From assembly GCA_963205105.1 (NCBI GenBank), contig CAUJJW010000218.1, positions 1-60,325 of the forward strand: a stretch of 60,325 nucleotides of DNA. The letters run 5' to 3'. The translations under genes and the position numbers were made by a program. Every line of letters begins with the position of its first letter. Position 1 is the stretch's first letter. Of the stretch, positions 1 to 9,325 are shown piece after piece. The DNA comes from Verrucomicrobiota bacterium (GTDB lineage Bacteria; Verrucomicrobiota; Verrucomicrobiia; Limisphaerales; CAIMTB01). Under the pieces are notes generated by a model. The model worked only from the letters and a program-made list of their open reading frames with translations. It ran no database searches and was not told where the DNA came from.

Positions 1-1509
1 CATTTCCATTGCCAGGGCCGTCACCAAGTCCGCTCTCGACACAAAATACTGCTCCAGGGCGTCGAGTTCCTCGTTCCTGGCCTGGAAGGCGTTCTGTTCC
101 CGGATCTGGAGCGCGAGCAGGTCGGCGGCTCCCAGTTTGAAGCGCTCTTGTTCAACCTCCTGGAGTGCCCGCGCCAACCGCACGTTCAAACCGGCGCGTT
201 CCACCTGCTCCTGGGCTGCCACGACCGCTTGATGGGTGTTCTGGATCTCCGCGATCACCCGGTCCCTGGCAAATCCCAACTGTCGATCCAGCTGTTCCAG
301 ACGAGCCTGGGTCTCCTGGATGCTTCCACGAGCCTGGCTGCGCTGCAGCGGCATCCGGAACTCCACGCCCAGCTTTAGCTCCAACTCCCCGCGATCCTTG
401 TAGCGATCATCGCCCAAACCCTGGATGGCCTCCGCTCCCGCATCCAGTCGCGGCAACAGCGCGTTGCGGGCCAGCCGCAAGTCCACTTGAGAACGTTCCC
501 GGGTGAGTTCGAGTTGACGGATCTCCGGCCGCCGCCCCAACGCCGCTTGAATGGTCTCGATGTCCGGCTCCGGCTCCGGGACCACCGACGATGCCCACCC
601 GTCCGGGAGACGTTCGCGTCCCGGAACCACCGGCCGATCCTGCGCATTGCGGGCAAACAGCGACAACGCCAGCGAAGCGGCCTCAAACCGCCGACGGGCC
701 CGGACCACCCCCAGCTCGCGACTCACCACCAACTGCTGGTTCTCCTGCAGCACAATGGGCGCCGAAAGTCCGCGTTCAATCTGCCGACGGATCGCGTCCT
801 GGCGGTCCTGCGCCACCCTCAGAATCTCTTCGGCCACCCGCAGCCGTTGGCCAGCCGCAACCCAGGTGTGGTAAGCCACCGCCCCCGCCCTAAGAAAATC
901 CAGCTGCTGCCGCCGAATCGAGGGATTCGCCAGTTCCTTGTCCAACCGCGCCCGCAGGATCGCCGCCCGACGCTGGTCGATCGACCCATCCTGAAGCAAC
1001 GGCAGCTTCAATCCCAACCGCGCCTCGCCTCCGTTCTCGGTCCGTTGCCCGTAGTAATCCGGCAGGGTGTCGCCGTCCGTCAGCCGGTAAGCTCCGAAAA
1101 TCGTCGCACCCCAGAGCCCCAGAAACTGCTCCACCCCGGTTTCGACGGTCGCCGATTCGTAGTAACCCCGCGGCGTACCGAAAACCCGGGCGAACGTGCC
1201 CAGGTCGAAGGCTGCGCCCGCACTTCGCAGTCGGCCTTGTGCAATGTCCCGCTCGATCAACGCCGCCAGATAGGGCGGGTATTGAGTGGCCACCGAACTC
1301 AACACCTCCTCCAGTGCCAGCGGCGGCAAGGTCAGCTGCTTCGGCTCCTGGCCGGACGGTGACGCCGTGGGTTGCTCCGGCTCGGCAGCGCCTGCCAGAG
1401 GCAGCGCGAGACAAGCCGCCATGGCGCCCATGGCCCAGCGGCCCAACCTGGAAGTCCAGGAAACGGGTCTCTCCCGACTCCGACCCTGCTGCAATGAATC
1501 ACTTGGCAT
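1..1509 (-). CDS. TolC-family outer membrane efflux protein (3' end outside window)
   Basis: Outer membrane factor of a tripartite exporter, expected to form the trimeric channel across the outer membrane and periplasm. The reading frame is open from the ATG at 1509 to the window edge (503 codons), so only the C-terminus is missing. Residues about 27-42 (ending ALPLAGAAEP) form a signal peptide, though the ATG leaves a rather long polar leader before it; an internal ATG closer to the hydrophobic stretch is possible. The body is rich in long amphipathic helices with repeated R-x-Q-L-E, E-I-Q and Q-A-R-L-E patterns, as in both halves of TolC proteins. Its ATG overlaps the end of the HlyD gene by 11 bases, so the two are probably translationally coupled. 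The family call is firm; the substrate cannot be told. Confidence 0.88.
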   Translation of the reverse strand, partial: MPSDSLQQGRSRERPVSWTSRLGRWAMGAMAACLALPLAGAAEPEQPTASPSGQEPKQLTLPPLALEEVLSSVATQYPPYLAALIERDIAQGRLRSAGAAFDLGTFARVFGTPRGYYESATVETGVEQFLGLWGATIFGAYRLTDGDTLPDYYGQRTENGGEARLGLKLPLLQDGSIDQRRAAILRARLDKELANPSIRRQQLDFLRAGAVAYHTWVAAGQRLRVAEEILRVAQDRQDAIRRQIERGLSAPIVLQENQQLVVSRELGVVRARRRFEAASLALSLFARNAQDRPVVPGRERLPDGWASSVVPEPEPDIETIQAALGRRPEIRQLELTRERSQVDLRLARNALLPRLDAGAEAIQGLGDDRYKDRGELELKLGVEFRMPLQRSQARGSIQETQARLEQLDRQLGFARDRVIAEIQNTHQAVVAAQEQVERAGLNVRLARALQEVEQERFKLGAADLLALQIREQNAFQARNEELDALEQYFVSRADLVTALAMEM

Positions 1510-2830
1510 GGCCCGTTTGAACTTTCGCGGGATCAATGGCGGGAGGGAAACCGTTCATCTGACGCCACAGTTCGTACCAGAGCGGCACACGTTCCAGAAG
1601 AACCCACCCATTGGCGCGCACCCCCTGCCTCAGCCATCGCACCCCCGGCCATTCCAACGTCTCCAACTTTCCGTCGCTGCGAAGCACCTGATCCGGCGCC
1701 GGAGCCACCAGAACCCGAAACTTGCCCTGACCATTGTCAGAAGGGTCGATCACCACCACCTCTCCGCCGAACGTGCCCAGCGCCACGCTCGGCCATCCGA
1801 TGAACTGGATCGCCGGCCAGCCTTCGAACTGGAGCCGGACCGGGCTCCCGGGCTCCACGATCTTGCCTTGTGCGTCAGTGACCCGTGCCTGAATCAACGG
1901 CATGTCGTTGCCATCCACCAAGAGCTCCACCATTCGACTGGCGGTCTCTGGAATCAGCGTGCACACCGGCGTCCCCGCCCTCAGGAAGGTCCCCTCCGTC
2001 GCCTGCACCCGCATCACCACCCCATCCCTCGGCGCGAGAATCTTCTGCATGCCCGCCTGGTTGATCTGGATCGTCAGCGCCGTCACCGCCTGGTCCGCGC
2101 TCGCGAGATCCGCGTGGGCGGATTCCCGCTGCGCCAAGGTTCCCTGGATCGAGCTCTGAAGATCGGGCCTGGTCCGTTCCAAGAGGGCCCGGGCTTGCAG
2201 CACATCGGCCCGGGTCCGATCCCGTTCCAAAGTCGCGATTTCAAACTCACGCTGGGACGACAAACCCCGCTCATCCTGAAACAGGGCCTTCACACGTTGA
2301 AACTGGAGTTCGGCGGTCTGCTGGGCGAACTGAGCGACTTCCAGCCGATTGCTCGCCGCCGCCATCGCCAGAGGCAAGGCCTGCTCCTGTTCCCGGATCT
2401 GCTGCGACAGCAACCCGATCCGCCGTTCCGCTGCGTCCCGCCGCAGGATCGCCGCCGACCGCTGCGATTCGAGGTTCGTCAGCAACTCCGGATCGTTGTC
2501 CGCCATCTGAAACAACAGATCACCCTTCCGCACCGTGTGCCCCTCCATCACAAAGGCCTTTTCCACCCGGCCGGACAGCGGTGCTTCCAACGTCACGGAA
2601 CGTTCCAGCGGATCATACGCCACCACCCGTCCCGTGCCGCTGATGAACTGCTGCCAGGGAAGGAACACCAACCCCAGCAGGAGCAAAAAGAAGCCTGTCA
2701 GAACCACCAGGCTCAGCGTTCGAACGCGCACCGGTAACACCGTCCGACGACGGCACGCCAGCGGCGCCACATGGTCCAGCAACGGCATCGCGTTGTCGGA
2801 CGGGGGTTCATGGAGAGTAGAATGCGCCAT
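1499..2830 (-). CDS. HlyD/MFP-family periplasmic adaptor of a type I-like exporter
   Basis: Membrane fusion protein of 443 residues that should link the inner-membrane ABC protein to the TolC channel. One N-terminal membrane helix (about residues 33-55, LSLVVLTGFFLLLLGLVF) is followed by a barrel-sandwich/lipoyl half (EAPLSGRVEKAFVMEGHTV), a long coiled-coil hairpin (about 120-245) and the returning half-motif (ILAPRDGVVMRVQATEGTF). The C-terminal beta-barrel region carries LEWPGVRWLRQGVRANGWVL. The frame is open upstream to 2995, but that stretch overlaps the ABC gene and is low in family resemblance, so the ATG at 2830, 11 bases after the ABC stop, is chosen. It sits second in an ABC-HlyD-TolC operon. 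Confidence 0.9.
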   Translation of the reverse strand: MAHSTLHEPPSDNAMPLLDHVAPLACRRRTVLPVRVRTLSLVVLTGFFLLLLGLVFLPWQQFISGTGRVVAYDPLERSVTLEAPLSGRVEKAFVMEGHTVRKGDLLFQMADNDPELLTNLESQRSAAILRRDAAERRIGLLSQQIREQEQALPLAMAAASNRLEVAQFAQQTAELQFQRVKALFQDERGLSSQREFEIATLERDRTRADVLQARALLERTRPDLQSSIQGTLAQRESAHADLASADQAVTALTIQINQAGMQKILAPRDGVVMRVQATEGTFLRAGTPVCTLIPETASRMVELLVDGNDMPLIQARVTDAQGKIVEPGSPVRLQFEGWPAIQFIGWPSVALGTFGGEVVVIDPSDNGQGKFRVLVAPAPDQVLRSDGKLETLEWPGVRWLRQGVRANGWVLLERVPLWYELWRQMNGFPPAIDPAKVQTGHAK

Positions 2831-2841
2831 GGTCGCCAAGC

Positions 2842-4581
2842 TCAGGTGGATGTTCCATCGCCGGACACGCCGCCCGCAGGAGGGCTGCCAGCCTGTGTCG
2901 CTGCGGGGTCCCCCGCCGACTTCGGCTGAAGTCGGTACACGCGGTCGCAACGTTCCAGGATCTGCTCGTCCCGGGTCGCCACCACCAGCGTCCACGGCTG
3001 TCCCGGAGCAAACAGCAGCGAGAGAATCGGCTCCGATTCGTGGGCATCGAGTCCATCCAGGACTTTGTCGATCATCAGCAGACGAGGTCGCGACGCCAGC
3101 ACACGCGCCAAGGCCACCAGAATCCGCTGCGAGTCCGACAGCGGCCGCCCGCCCGGGCGCAAACGAAGCTCTAGTCCCTCCGGAAGTCGCGACAACGCCT
3201 TGCCCAACCCCACTTGGTCCAGCACCTGCTGAATTTCGGAATCCTCCAGGTGCGCTCCGCCCATCCGCATGTTCTCGGCAAGCGTGCCATCGATGAACTC
3301 CGGTTCGCGCACCAAGGCCACTTCCTGCCTCAGCTGGACCAGATCCCAGGACCTGACATCCACGCCACGCACACGGATCAGTCCCTCCGACGGCGCTCGC
3401 AGGCCATAGACCAGGTCCAGGAAAGTTCCCGCCCCGCTGCCAATCGGTCCGGTGATGGCCACATGTTCCCCCGGACGCACGTTGAGGTTGACGTTCTCGA
3501 ACAGGGGACGCGCACCCGGGTACGAGAATGAGACCTCCTCCACTTCCAGCGTGCTCGGCTCCTGGACCCGGGTCGGGTTCTGCCCACCCTCACGTTCCAC
3601 CGGCAGGTCCACCACGCTGCCCAGCTTGTCGATGGCGGCCAGGGAATCGTACCAGTTCTCCAGGTGTTTCCCCAGGCGCACGATCGAGGCAACGATGGCA
3701 CTTACGATCAGTTCGCTCGCGACCAACTGGCCGAGCGTCAACTGCCCCTGCAAAACCAGCAAACCACCCAGCGCCAGCAGCATGGCGCTGGCGATCGCCT
3801 CAAGCCCCAGCAGACCCAGGATTTGCCGGATCAGGATGCGAAAATGGGCACGACGGGCCGAAATGTACGAGTCCACCAGATGATCCGTGCGATCCCGTGA
3901 GAACGCCGCCGCCGACGCGTGCTTGAACAGCAGCGGGAACATCACGACCTGCTCCAGCCAACCCGCCACCGCGTGTTTGGCGTAGGATTCCTGAATGCTC
4001 GTGTCCACCCCTCGCCGGCCCATCGGAATCAACACCACCAACAGTCCCACAATCAGGACCAGATCGAACGCCAGCAGGAACGGATGGTAAAACGCCAGCA
4101 CCAGCAGGCCAATCGCGGTCGCCAGCACCACATTCACGCCATCCAGCATCAGGTAGGCGGAACTCTTTTGCACCGTGACGACATCCAGGAATTTATTGAC
4201 CAGCTCCGGACGCTGGGTGCGCTCCAAAGCCCCATATTGGAGTCGGGGCAGGCGACACGAGAAATCCGCTGCCAGCCGGACAAAGATCCGCTGCTGGATC
4301 AGTTCCACCACGAAATACTGCACCGTGCTGACCACCGCCAGGGCGAGAAGGAACACCAGCAGAACGCCGGCCAGGATGAGTAGCGATTGCAGGTAGACAG
4401 GTTGCTGGCCGCCAAAACTGATGTTGTTGACCAGCGCGTCCACCGCCAGCGGACTCGCCAGATACAGAAATCCGGTGATGACTGAAAACAGCACCACCAA
4501 GCCGATGTCCGCCGCTTCCGGCCTGAGCAGCGCGAAAAGACGCCGGTGAGGTGGGGGTCCGTGATGAGCTCCGTCGTGCAT
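2842..4581 (-). CDS. ABC exporter-like protein with a degenerate nucleotide-binding domain
   Basis: A 579-residue half-transporter with the usual layout: six predicted membrane helices in residues about 20-310, then a nucleotide-binding domain at about 345-560. The NBD fold aligns end to end, yet its catalytic motifs are changed. Walker A reads GPIGSGAGT, so the ATP-binding lysine is Ala384. The Q-loop glutamine is Arg (LVREPEF). The signature is LSDSQ instead of LSGGQ. Walker B reads LLMIDKVLDGLD, putting Lys506 in place of the catalytic glutamate. The switch histidine is Arg (VVATRDE). The DNA codons confirm these changes and the frame is intact, so this is not a simple pseudogene. It lies 44 bases after the PEP carboxylase gene and leads HlyD and TolC. 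It may pair with a normal ABC subunit encoded beyond the window, or work without ATP hydrolysis. Confidence 0.88.
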   Translation of the reverse strand: MHDGAHHGPPPHRRLFALLRPEAADIGLVVLFSVITGFLYLASPLAVDALVNNISFGGQQPVYLQSLLILAGVLLVFLLALAVVSTVQYFVVELIQQRIFVRLAADFSCRLPRLQYGALERTQRPELVNKFLDVVTVQKSSAYLMLDGVNVVLATAIGLLVLAFYHPFLLAFDLVLIVGLLVVLIPMGRRGVDTSIQESYAKHAVAGWLEQVVMFPLLFKHASAAAFSRDRTDHLVDSYISARRAHFRILIRQILGLLGLEAIASAMLLALGGLLVLQGQLTLGQLVASELIVSAIVASIVRLGKHLENWYDSLAAIDKLGSVVDLPVEREGGQNPTRVQEPSTLEVEEVSFSYPGARPLFENVNLNVRPGEHVAITGPIGSGAGTFLDLVYGLRAPSEGLIRVRGVDVRSWDLVQLRQEVALVREPEFIDGTLAENMRMGGAHLEDSEIQQVLDQVGLGKALSRLPEGLELRLRPGGRPLSDSQRILVALARVLASRPRLLMIDKVLDGLDAHESEPILSLLFAPGQPWTLVVATRDEQILERCDRVYRLQPKSAGDPAATQAGSPPAGGVSGDGTST

Positions 4582-4625
4582 CCGTGGATGGGTTGGGGGT
4601 AGTGGACCCGCGTGGTTCCGCGGTT

Positions 4626-7406
4626 TTAGCCCGTGGTGCGCAACCCGCTGGCGATGGCATTCACATTCAACAGCAGCCGGTGAAGCAGCCGTTCATCCGG
4701 ATCCCGCCTCCATTCCTGCAACAACCGAATCTGATCCCGGTGCAACAGCGCCAGCCCGCCGTCCCGCGAATGGAGGGTCTTGTAAAAGCGAGGACGCCGC
4801 ACTGGCATTGGTCCTCCAGCCAATTCGTTGATCATGCTTCGGGTCCGTTGGAATTCGGCGAGAATCATGCCCAAGAACCTCTCGCGCAGGTCACTCCGTT
4901 CCACCAACGAACCGTAAGCCATCATCCATTCTTCGCTCGCGCTCTCCAAGCTGGATTCCAGGTTAAACACCACATAGCGCAAAAACGTCCACCGAGACCA
5001 TCCCGACTTCAGCCGTTCGAAATCCGCCGGTCGTACCTTTCGAAGGGTCTCCAGTGCCGAACCCACCCCATACCAACCCGGGAGATAGAAGCGCGCCTGC
5101 GTCCAGCTAAACACCCACGGAATGGCCCTCAACGCTTCGAGCGAGGGTTCCGCGGTTCGACGACTCGGACGCGATCCGATCTTGCTGCACTCGATCACGT
5201 CGATCGGGGTCACCTTGCGATAGAAGTCCAGAAAGCCCGGCGTGTGCAGCAACTGCCGGTACGCGGTGGCGCTGGTTCGGGTGAGTTCGGGAAGCAGTTC
5301 CTCAAGACCTTCCCCGCCCCGAATCGATCCGGGCAGCAACCGGTTCCGCAAGGCGCCGGCGGCGAGCCATTCGAGGTTGAGGGCCGCTGTCAGCCGGTTG
5401 CTGTACTTCTGGGCCACCACTTCACCCTGCTCCGTGATCCGCAAGCCGCCTTCCAGCGTGCCTGCCGGCAACGCATCCAGGAAGCGGTGGGTGGGACCCG
5501 CACCCCGGCTTACCGTGCCACCGCGCCCATGAAAGAATTGCACTCGCACCCCATGCCGGCGCCCCACCTCCACCAAAGCCCGCTGCGCGGAAAACAACGC
5601 CCACTGGCTCGCCAGAATGCCCGCGTCCTTGTTGCTGTCGCTGTAGCCGATCATCACCTGCTGACGCCCCGGCTCCCCGGCCACCGTTCCGGCGGCAACA
5701 CCGCTCGCCAATCCCTCCGGAAGCAGCATCCCGGCAATCTTCTCGTTCCACGATGGGTCCTGGAACGGCAGGCTTCGTCGCGTGATGGGATGTCCCAAAA
5801 ACGCATCCAGAATCGCGGCCCCATGCTCCAGGTCCGACCACGTCTCAAACAGGGGAACCACCGGAACCAACGACACCAAACCCGCCTCCGTCCCCCGAAC
5901 CAGGCCCGCCTCACGTCCCAGCAGGTACACACCCAACAGATCACTCACGTTCCGGGTCATGCTGACGATCAGCGACCCGATCCCCGCCCGCCCATGCTCC
6001 CGAATGTGCCGGGCCACCACCCGATACACCGCCAGCACCGCCCCAGCCTCCGCCCCCAACGCCGCCGAGGACTCCGCAAACGGCCTCGGGTGCCTCAGTT
6101 CGGCCTCCAAAAAACTCCGCCGACGTTCCTCGTCCCAGTTCGCGTACCGGGCGCCGTCCGGGATCCCCGCAAACGCCAGCAACTGGCCGATCGCCCGATC
6201 ATGGAACGCGCTGTTCTGACGGATGTCGACCGCCGCCAGATGAAATCCCAGCACGTCCAGGGTCCGGATGACCGGCAACACATGGCGGACGGCCAAACGG
6301 TTGGCTTGAATTTCCTTCAGACTGCCAAACAACGACTCCAGATCCCGTCGCATTTCACCCGGGAACCGATAAGCCCGTCGATCCTGCTCCCCTTCACTTT
6401 TCGCCAGTCGCCGACGAAATCCACGGACCGCATCCGCCCAGGGTTCCTCACCGGCTGCCGAGTTCTTCCCAGCACCCGGGCCGTCGGCATCCAGCAGCTT
6501 CAACAGGGACGAGGGTGTCGATTGGACATGAGCCGTGAGCACAAGAGCTCCTTCGAGTTCCGCCAGCTGCCGATCCAAGACGGTGAAGGCATGCGACCGG
6601 AGTTCTTCCAGCGTCTGCTGCGTCACTTCGGCCGAGACCAGCGGGTGCCCATCGCGATCACCGCCGATCCAGGTCCCAAAGCGCAGCGGCGCGGTCGGAA
6701 CTTCCGGCGACTCCGCCAACGCTTCGAATCCCGCCGCGTCCCAGGCGGTGCGGAAGCGAAAATCCAGAAGCCTCACGACGTGAGGAATGGTGTTCTCCAG
6801 ATAGTAGAGAATGTTTCGGCGCTCGGCGGCGACGTCAGGTTTCTCCACCAGGATTTCCCCGGTTCGCCACAGGACCTCGAGCACCGCCTTGATGTCGTCC
6901 CGCAGACGGGTCCGCTCCGCGGCCGTGTACATGCGATTCTCCAACTCGACCAGCAGCAGGTACAGACGCCGGTGGAGAGCCAACACGGACCAGCGTTTGG
7001 CCTCGGTCGGGTGCGCGGTGAACACCGGTTCCACGGGTGTGGACGCCAGCGCGGCCCGGACCGTCTCGGAGCCATGCCCCGCCTGTCGCAGTTGTTGCAG
7101 CGTGTCGGACCACAGGCCGTTGCCCACCCGGCCTTCTCCGGCCGCTTCCCGGGAGCGCAACACCTGGTTGGCCACGTTTTCCTCCACCAGATTCAGAAGC
7201 TGGAAGGCAATCGAAATGGCCTGAGCCCCTCGGGGAGGGAGCGGGCGATCGGCGGGCCACGCCCCGGGACGGAGCAAAGCTTCAAAATCCGCTTCACCCA
7301 ACTCCAGGAATACCTCCCGGGCACACCCCAGAAGGAAATCCATGTCCTGATCGATTTTGTTGAAACCCCACTCCGTCAGTTGGTTCGAGCTGTCCGAGCG
7401 TGTCAT
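4626..7406 (-). CDS. ppc: phosphoenolpyruvate carboxylase
   Basis: Cytoplasmic enzyme converting PEP and bicarbonate to oxaloacetate, an anaplerotic feed into the TCA cycle. The 926-residue length is normal for bacterial PEPC. Family motifs are all visible: VFTAHPTEAKR with the catalytic histidine, GTWIGGDRDGHP, the GYSDSNKDAGILASQWALF region, FFHGRGGTVSRGAGPTH, and a C-terminus ending NAIASGLRTTG as in the family. The ATG at 7406 gives a normal N-terminus. It is the first gene of a minus-strand run leading into the secretion genes; whether they share a transcript is unknown, but the 44-base gap allows it. Upstream is a 236-base divergent intergenic region shared with the DUF2851 gene. Confidence 0.97.
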   Translation of the reverse strand: MTRSDSSNQLTEWGFNKIDQDMDFLLGCAREVFLELGEADFEALLRPGAWPADRPLPPRGAQAISIAFQLLNLVEENVANQVLRSREAAGEGRVGNGLWSDTLQQLRQAGHGSETVRAALASTPVEPVFTAHPTEAKRWSVLALHRRLYLLLVELENRMYTAAERTRLRDDIKAVLEVLWRTGEILVEKPDVAAERRNILYYLENTIPHVVRLLDFRFRTAWDAAGFEALAESPEVPTAPLRFGTWIGGDRDGHPLVSAEVTQQTLEELRSHAFTVLDRQLAELEGALVLTAHVQSTPSSLLKLLDADGPGAGKNSAAGEEPWADAVRGFRRRLAKSEGEQDRRAYRFPGEMRRDLESLFGSLKEIQANRLAVRHVLPVIRTLDVLGFHLAAVDIRQNSAFHDRAIGQLLAFAGIPDGARYANWDEERRRSFLEAELRHPRPFAESSAALGAEAGAVLAVYRVVARHIREHGRAGIGSLIVSMTRNVSDLLGVYLLGREAGLVRGTEAGLVSLVPVVPLFETWSDLEHGAAILDAFLGHPITRRSLPFQDPSWNEKIAGMLLPEGLASGVAAGTVAGEPGRQQVMIGYSDSNKDAGILASQWALFSAQRALVEVGRRHGVRVQFFHGRGGTVSRGAGPTHRFLDALPAGTLEGGLRITEQGEVVAQKYSNRLTAALNLEWLAAGALRNRLLPGSIRGGEGLEELLPELTRTSATAYRQLLHTPGFLDFYRKVTPIDVIECSKIGSRPSRRTAEPSLEALRAIPWVFSWTQARFYLPGWYGVGSALETLRKVRPADFERLKSGWSRWTFLRYVVFNLESSLESASEEWMMAYGSLVERSDLRERFLGMILAEFQRTRSMINELAGGPMPVRRPRFYKTLHSRDGGLALLHRDQIRLLQEWRRDPDERLLHRLLLNVNAIASGLRTTG

Positions 7407-7642
7407 GATGAGGTTGGAGCAAGCCGAGTCACCGCAAAACGCGGCGGACTGGTAGCGCGAATCTGATCCCGCGCAAGAACCCGACGTTGCAAAACAGCAG
7501 AACCATCTGTTGTCGAGATACTTAAGAAGACGAACTCATTCCGTCTTCCAGCCACCCACAGCCCCGCACCACGACCTTGCCACCCCCACTGTCCCATTCC
7601 CCACGCTTGCTTTTACCCCGTCGTTCAGTGTCCGTTCAGCAG

Positions 7643-9175
7643 ATGTCTTTGCCCGAGTGGCTTTATCTTGGGTGGCGTAAAACCAGCGAAACCCAGCTGC
7701 AGCTCAACGAGTCCCTTCGGCAAGGTGCCCCCCCGGAACGCTGGCTTCAGGAGATCTGGGCGCATCAACGCCTCCGCCGCGAACAACTCGTCACCGCCGG
7801 CAAACAGCCCGTGCGCATCCTCCACCCAGGCTTCTGGAACCGCGAAGCGGGACCCGACTTCCTCCGTGCTGTCGTGCAAATCGGCGATGCCGACCCCAAG
7901 TCCGGCGACATCGAGATCGATGTCCATTCGTCCGGCTGGCGGTCCCATGGTCATTTCCAGAATCCCGCGTACTCCAATGTGATTCTCCACGTCACCTGGA
8001 ACCCGCCCGAAGCCGATCCGCCCCTCCCCACTCTCGCCCTCCGCGAACTCCTGGATGCCCCCATCGAGGAACTCCAGGAATGGGTCGACGGCGATGGCGA
8101 ACTTCAGTCGCCCTGGGTCGCCGGCCACTGCTCCGCCGCCATGCAGTCGTTCCCGCCGGAATGGATCGGCGACCTCCTGCAACAGGCCTCGCTGGTCCGG
8201 CTTCGCACCAAAGCCCACGTGTTCGGAGTCCGTGGACGTGCCGCCGGCTGGGGACAATCCCTGCGGGAGGGCATGTTCCGAGCGCTCGGATACAAGCACA
8301 ACGCCTGGCCCATGCAGCGCCTCGCGGAAATCCTGCCCGTTCTCGATCCTCTGCCCGCCGATACCCGCAACCGCCGCGATGCGTGGGAAGCCCGCCTGCT
8401 CGGCCTCGCCGGCCTCCTCCCACCGGAACCCAAACGTGGCACCCGCGCCCGCCTGCTCTGGGACCTCTGGTGGCGCGAACGTGCCGCCCTCAGCCCCTTC
8501 GCCCTGCCACCCTTCCTCTGGCGACTCAACGGCGTTCGCCCCGTCAATCACCCCCAGCGTCGACTCGCCCTCGCGGCTGCCTGGATCGCCGATGACGATT
8601 GGGAACCGCGTATCAAAGCCTGGTTCCAGGACGTCATCGATGGCGGACCTGCCAGCCAGGATCCCGAAGGCACCCTCATGGTCGCTCTGCGGCAGGAAAC
8701 CGACGGCTTCTGGCGCCGACATTACACACTCACCGCACGTCCCCTCCCTTCCCCGGTCCCCATCCTGGGAGCCGGGCGACTCAATGAGATCGCGGTCAAC
8801 ATCATCCTGCCCTGGCTCTGGGCACGCGCGGAGGCGGTCGAGGATGTGCCCACCCTGCGCCGGATCGAGGCGATGTTCCTTCAGTGGTCACCCGGCGAGG
8901 ACAACACCACCCTGAAACTCGCCCGCGCCCGATTCTTCGGCAGCGATGAACTCCCCCTGCGAAAGACCGCCGCGGTCCAGCAAGGCCTGCTCCAAATCGT
9001 GCGCGATTACTGCCGTCAGACAGACGCCACGTGCTCGAACTGTGCGCTGCCCAAATGCCTCAACCAGTTCCTCAGCCTGATGGCCGCGGATCTGGCGGCC
9101 CGGAAAGCCGCTGCACTGTCCGCCGCCGCATCGGATTCCGTCGAAGTCCTGCCCCCGGGTCCGAACCCGGGCTGA
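7643..9175 (+). CDS. DUF2851 family protein
   Basis: Protein of 510 residues matching the DUF2851 family, known mainly from Bacteroidetes and Verrucomicrobia and without an assigned function. Recognisable points are the N-terminal EWLYLGW, the QEIWAHQRLRRE stretch, HPGFWNREAGPDFLRAVV, and GDIEIDVHSSGW followed by HGHFQNPAYSNVILHV. The charged-histidine core (E-I-D-V-H, H-x-H) looks like a metal or nuclease-like site, but that is only inference. Near the C-terminus four cysteines cluster (C-x6-C-x2-C-x5-C), a possible metal site. The frame is open back to a TTG at 7577, but the ATG at 7643 directly precedes the conserved start and is preferred. No membrane segment is seen. It is transcribed away from ppc. 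Confidence 0.85.
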   Translation: MSLPEWLYLGWRKTSETQLQLNESLRQGAPPERWLQEIWAHQRLRREQLVTAGKQPVRILHPGFWNREAGPDFLRAVVQIGDADPKSGDIEIDVHSSGWRSHGHFQNPAYSNVILHVTWNPPEADPPLPTLALRELLDAPIEELQEWVDGDGELQSPWVAGHCSAAMQSFPPEWIGDLLQQASLVRLRTKAHVFGVRGRAAGWGQSLREGMFRALGYKHNAWPMQRLAEILPVLDPLPADTRNRRDAWEARLLGLAGLLPPEPKRGTRARLLWDLWWRERAALSPFALPPFLWRLNGVRPVNHPQRRLALAAAWIADDDWEPRIKAWFQDVIDGGPASQDPEGTLMVALRQETDGFWRRHYTLTARPLPSPVPILGAGRLNEIAVNIILPWLWARAEAVEDVPTLRRIEAMFLQWSPGEDNTTLKLARARFFGSDELPLRKTAAVQQGLLQIVRDYCRQTDATCSNCALPKCLNQFLSLMAADLAARKAAALSAAASDSVEVLPPGPNPG

Positions 9176-9261
9176 GCTCCCTCCCCCGCGCCGCGGGCTC
9201 GGAGACTCGAAAATCGCCGCCCGCTGAACCGAACGCGCGGCCAGGTACTTGAACCCCCGAG

Positions 9262-9289
9262 TTGACAGCGGGAGGTTCCTTGCTACTAA
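9262..9289 (+). promoter_or_regulatory. candidate promoter of the Rrf2-iscU-iscS block
   Basis: A perfect TTGACA box (9262-9267) is followed after 16 bases by TACTAA (9284-9289) preceded by TGC, which resembles an extended -10. It lies 37 bases before the Rrf2 ATG, in the 150-base gap after the DUF2851 gene. The -10 match is weak, so this is only a candidate. Confidence 0.4.
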
Positions 9290-9325
9290 CAGGAGCAATC
9301 GGACGCTTTTAGTCTGATTCAACTC

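Noticed and set aside
4551..7466. 971-codon open frame on the plus strand opposite ppc
   Set aside because: It is antisense to a fully recognisable PEP carboxylase; its composition (Arg/Pro/Gln/His-rich) is that of a shadow frame in GC-rich DNA.
7494..7513. imperfect inverted repeat ACAGCAGA-ACCA-TCTGTTGT between ppc and the DUF2851 gene
   Set aside because: 7 of 8 arm positions pair, but a repeat of this quality is expected by chance in a region of this size, and no regulator is linked to it.
9259..9325. GAGTTGA ... TCAACTC inverted pair before the Rrf2 gene
   Set aside because: The arms are 7 bases with a 53-base spacer; no Rrf2/IscR operator has this layout, so chance is the simpler view.
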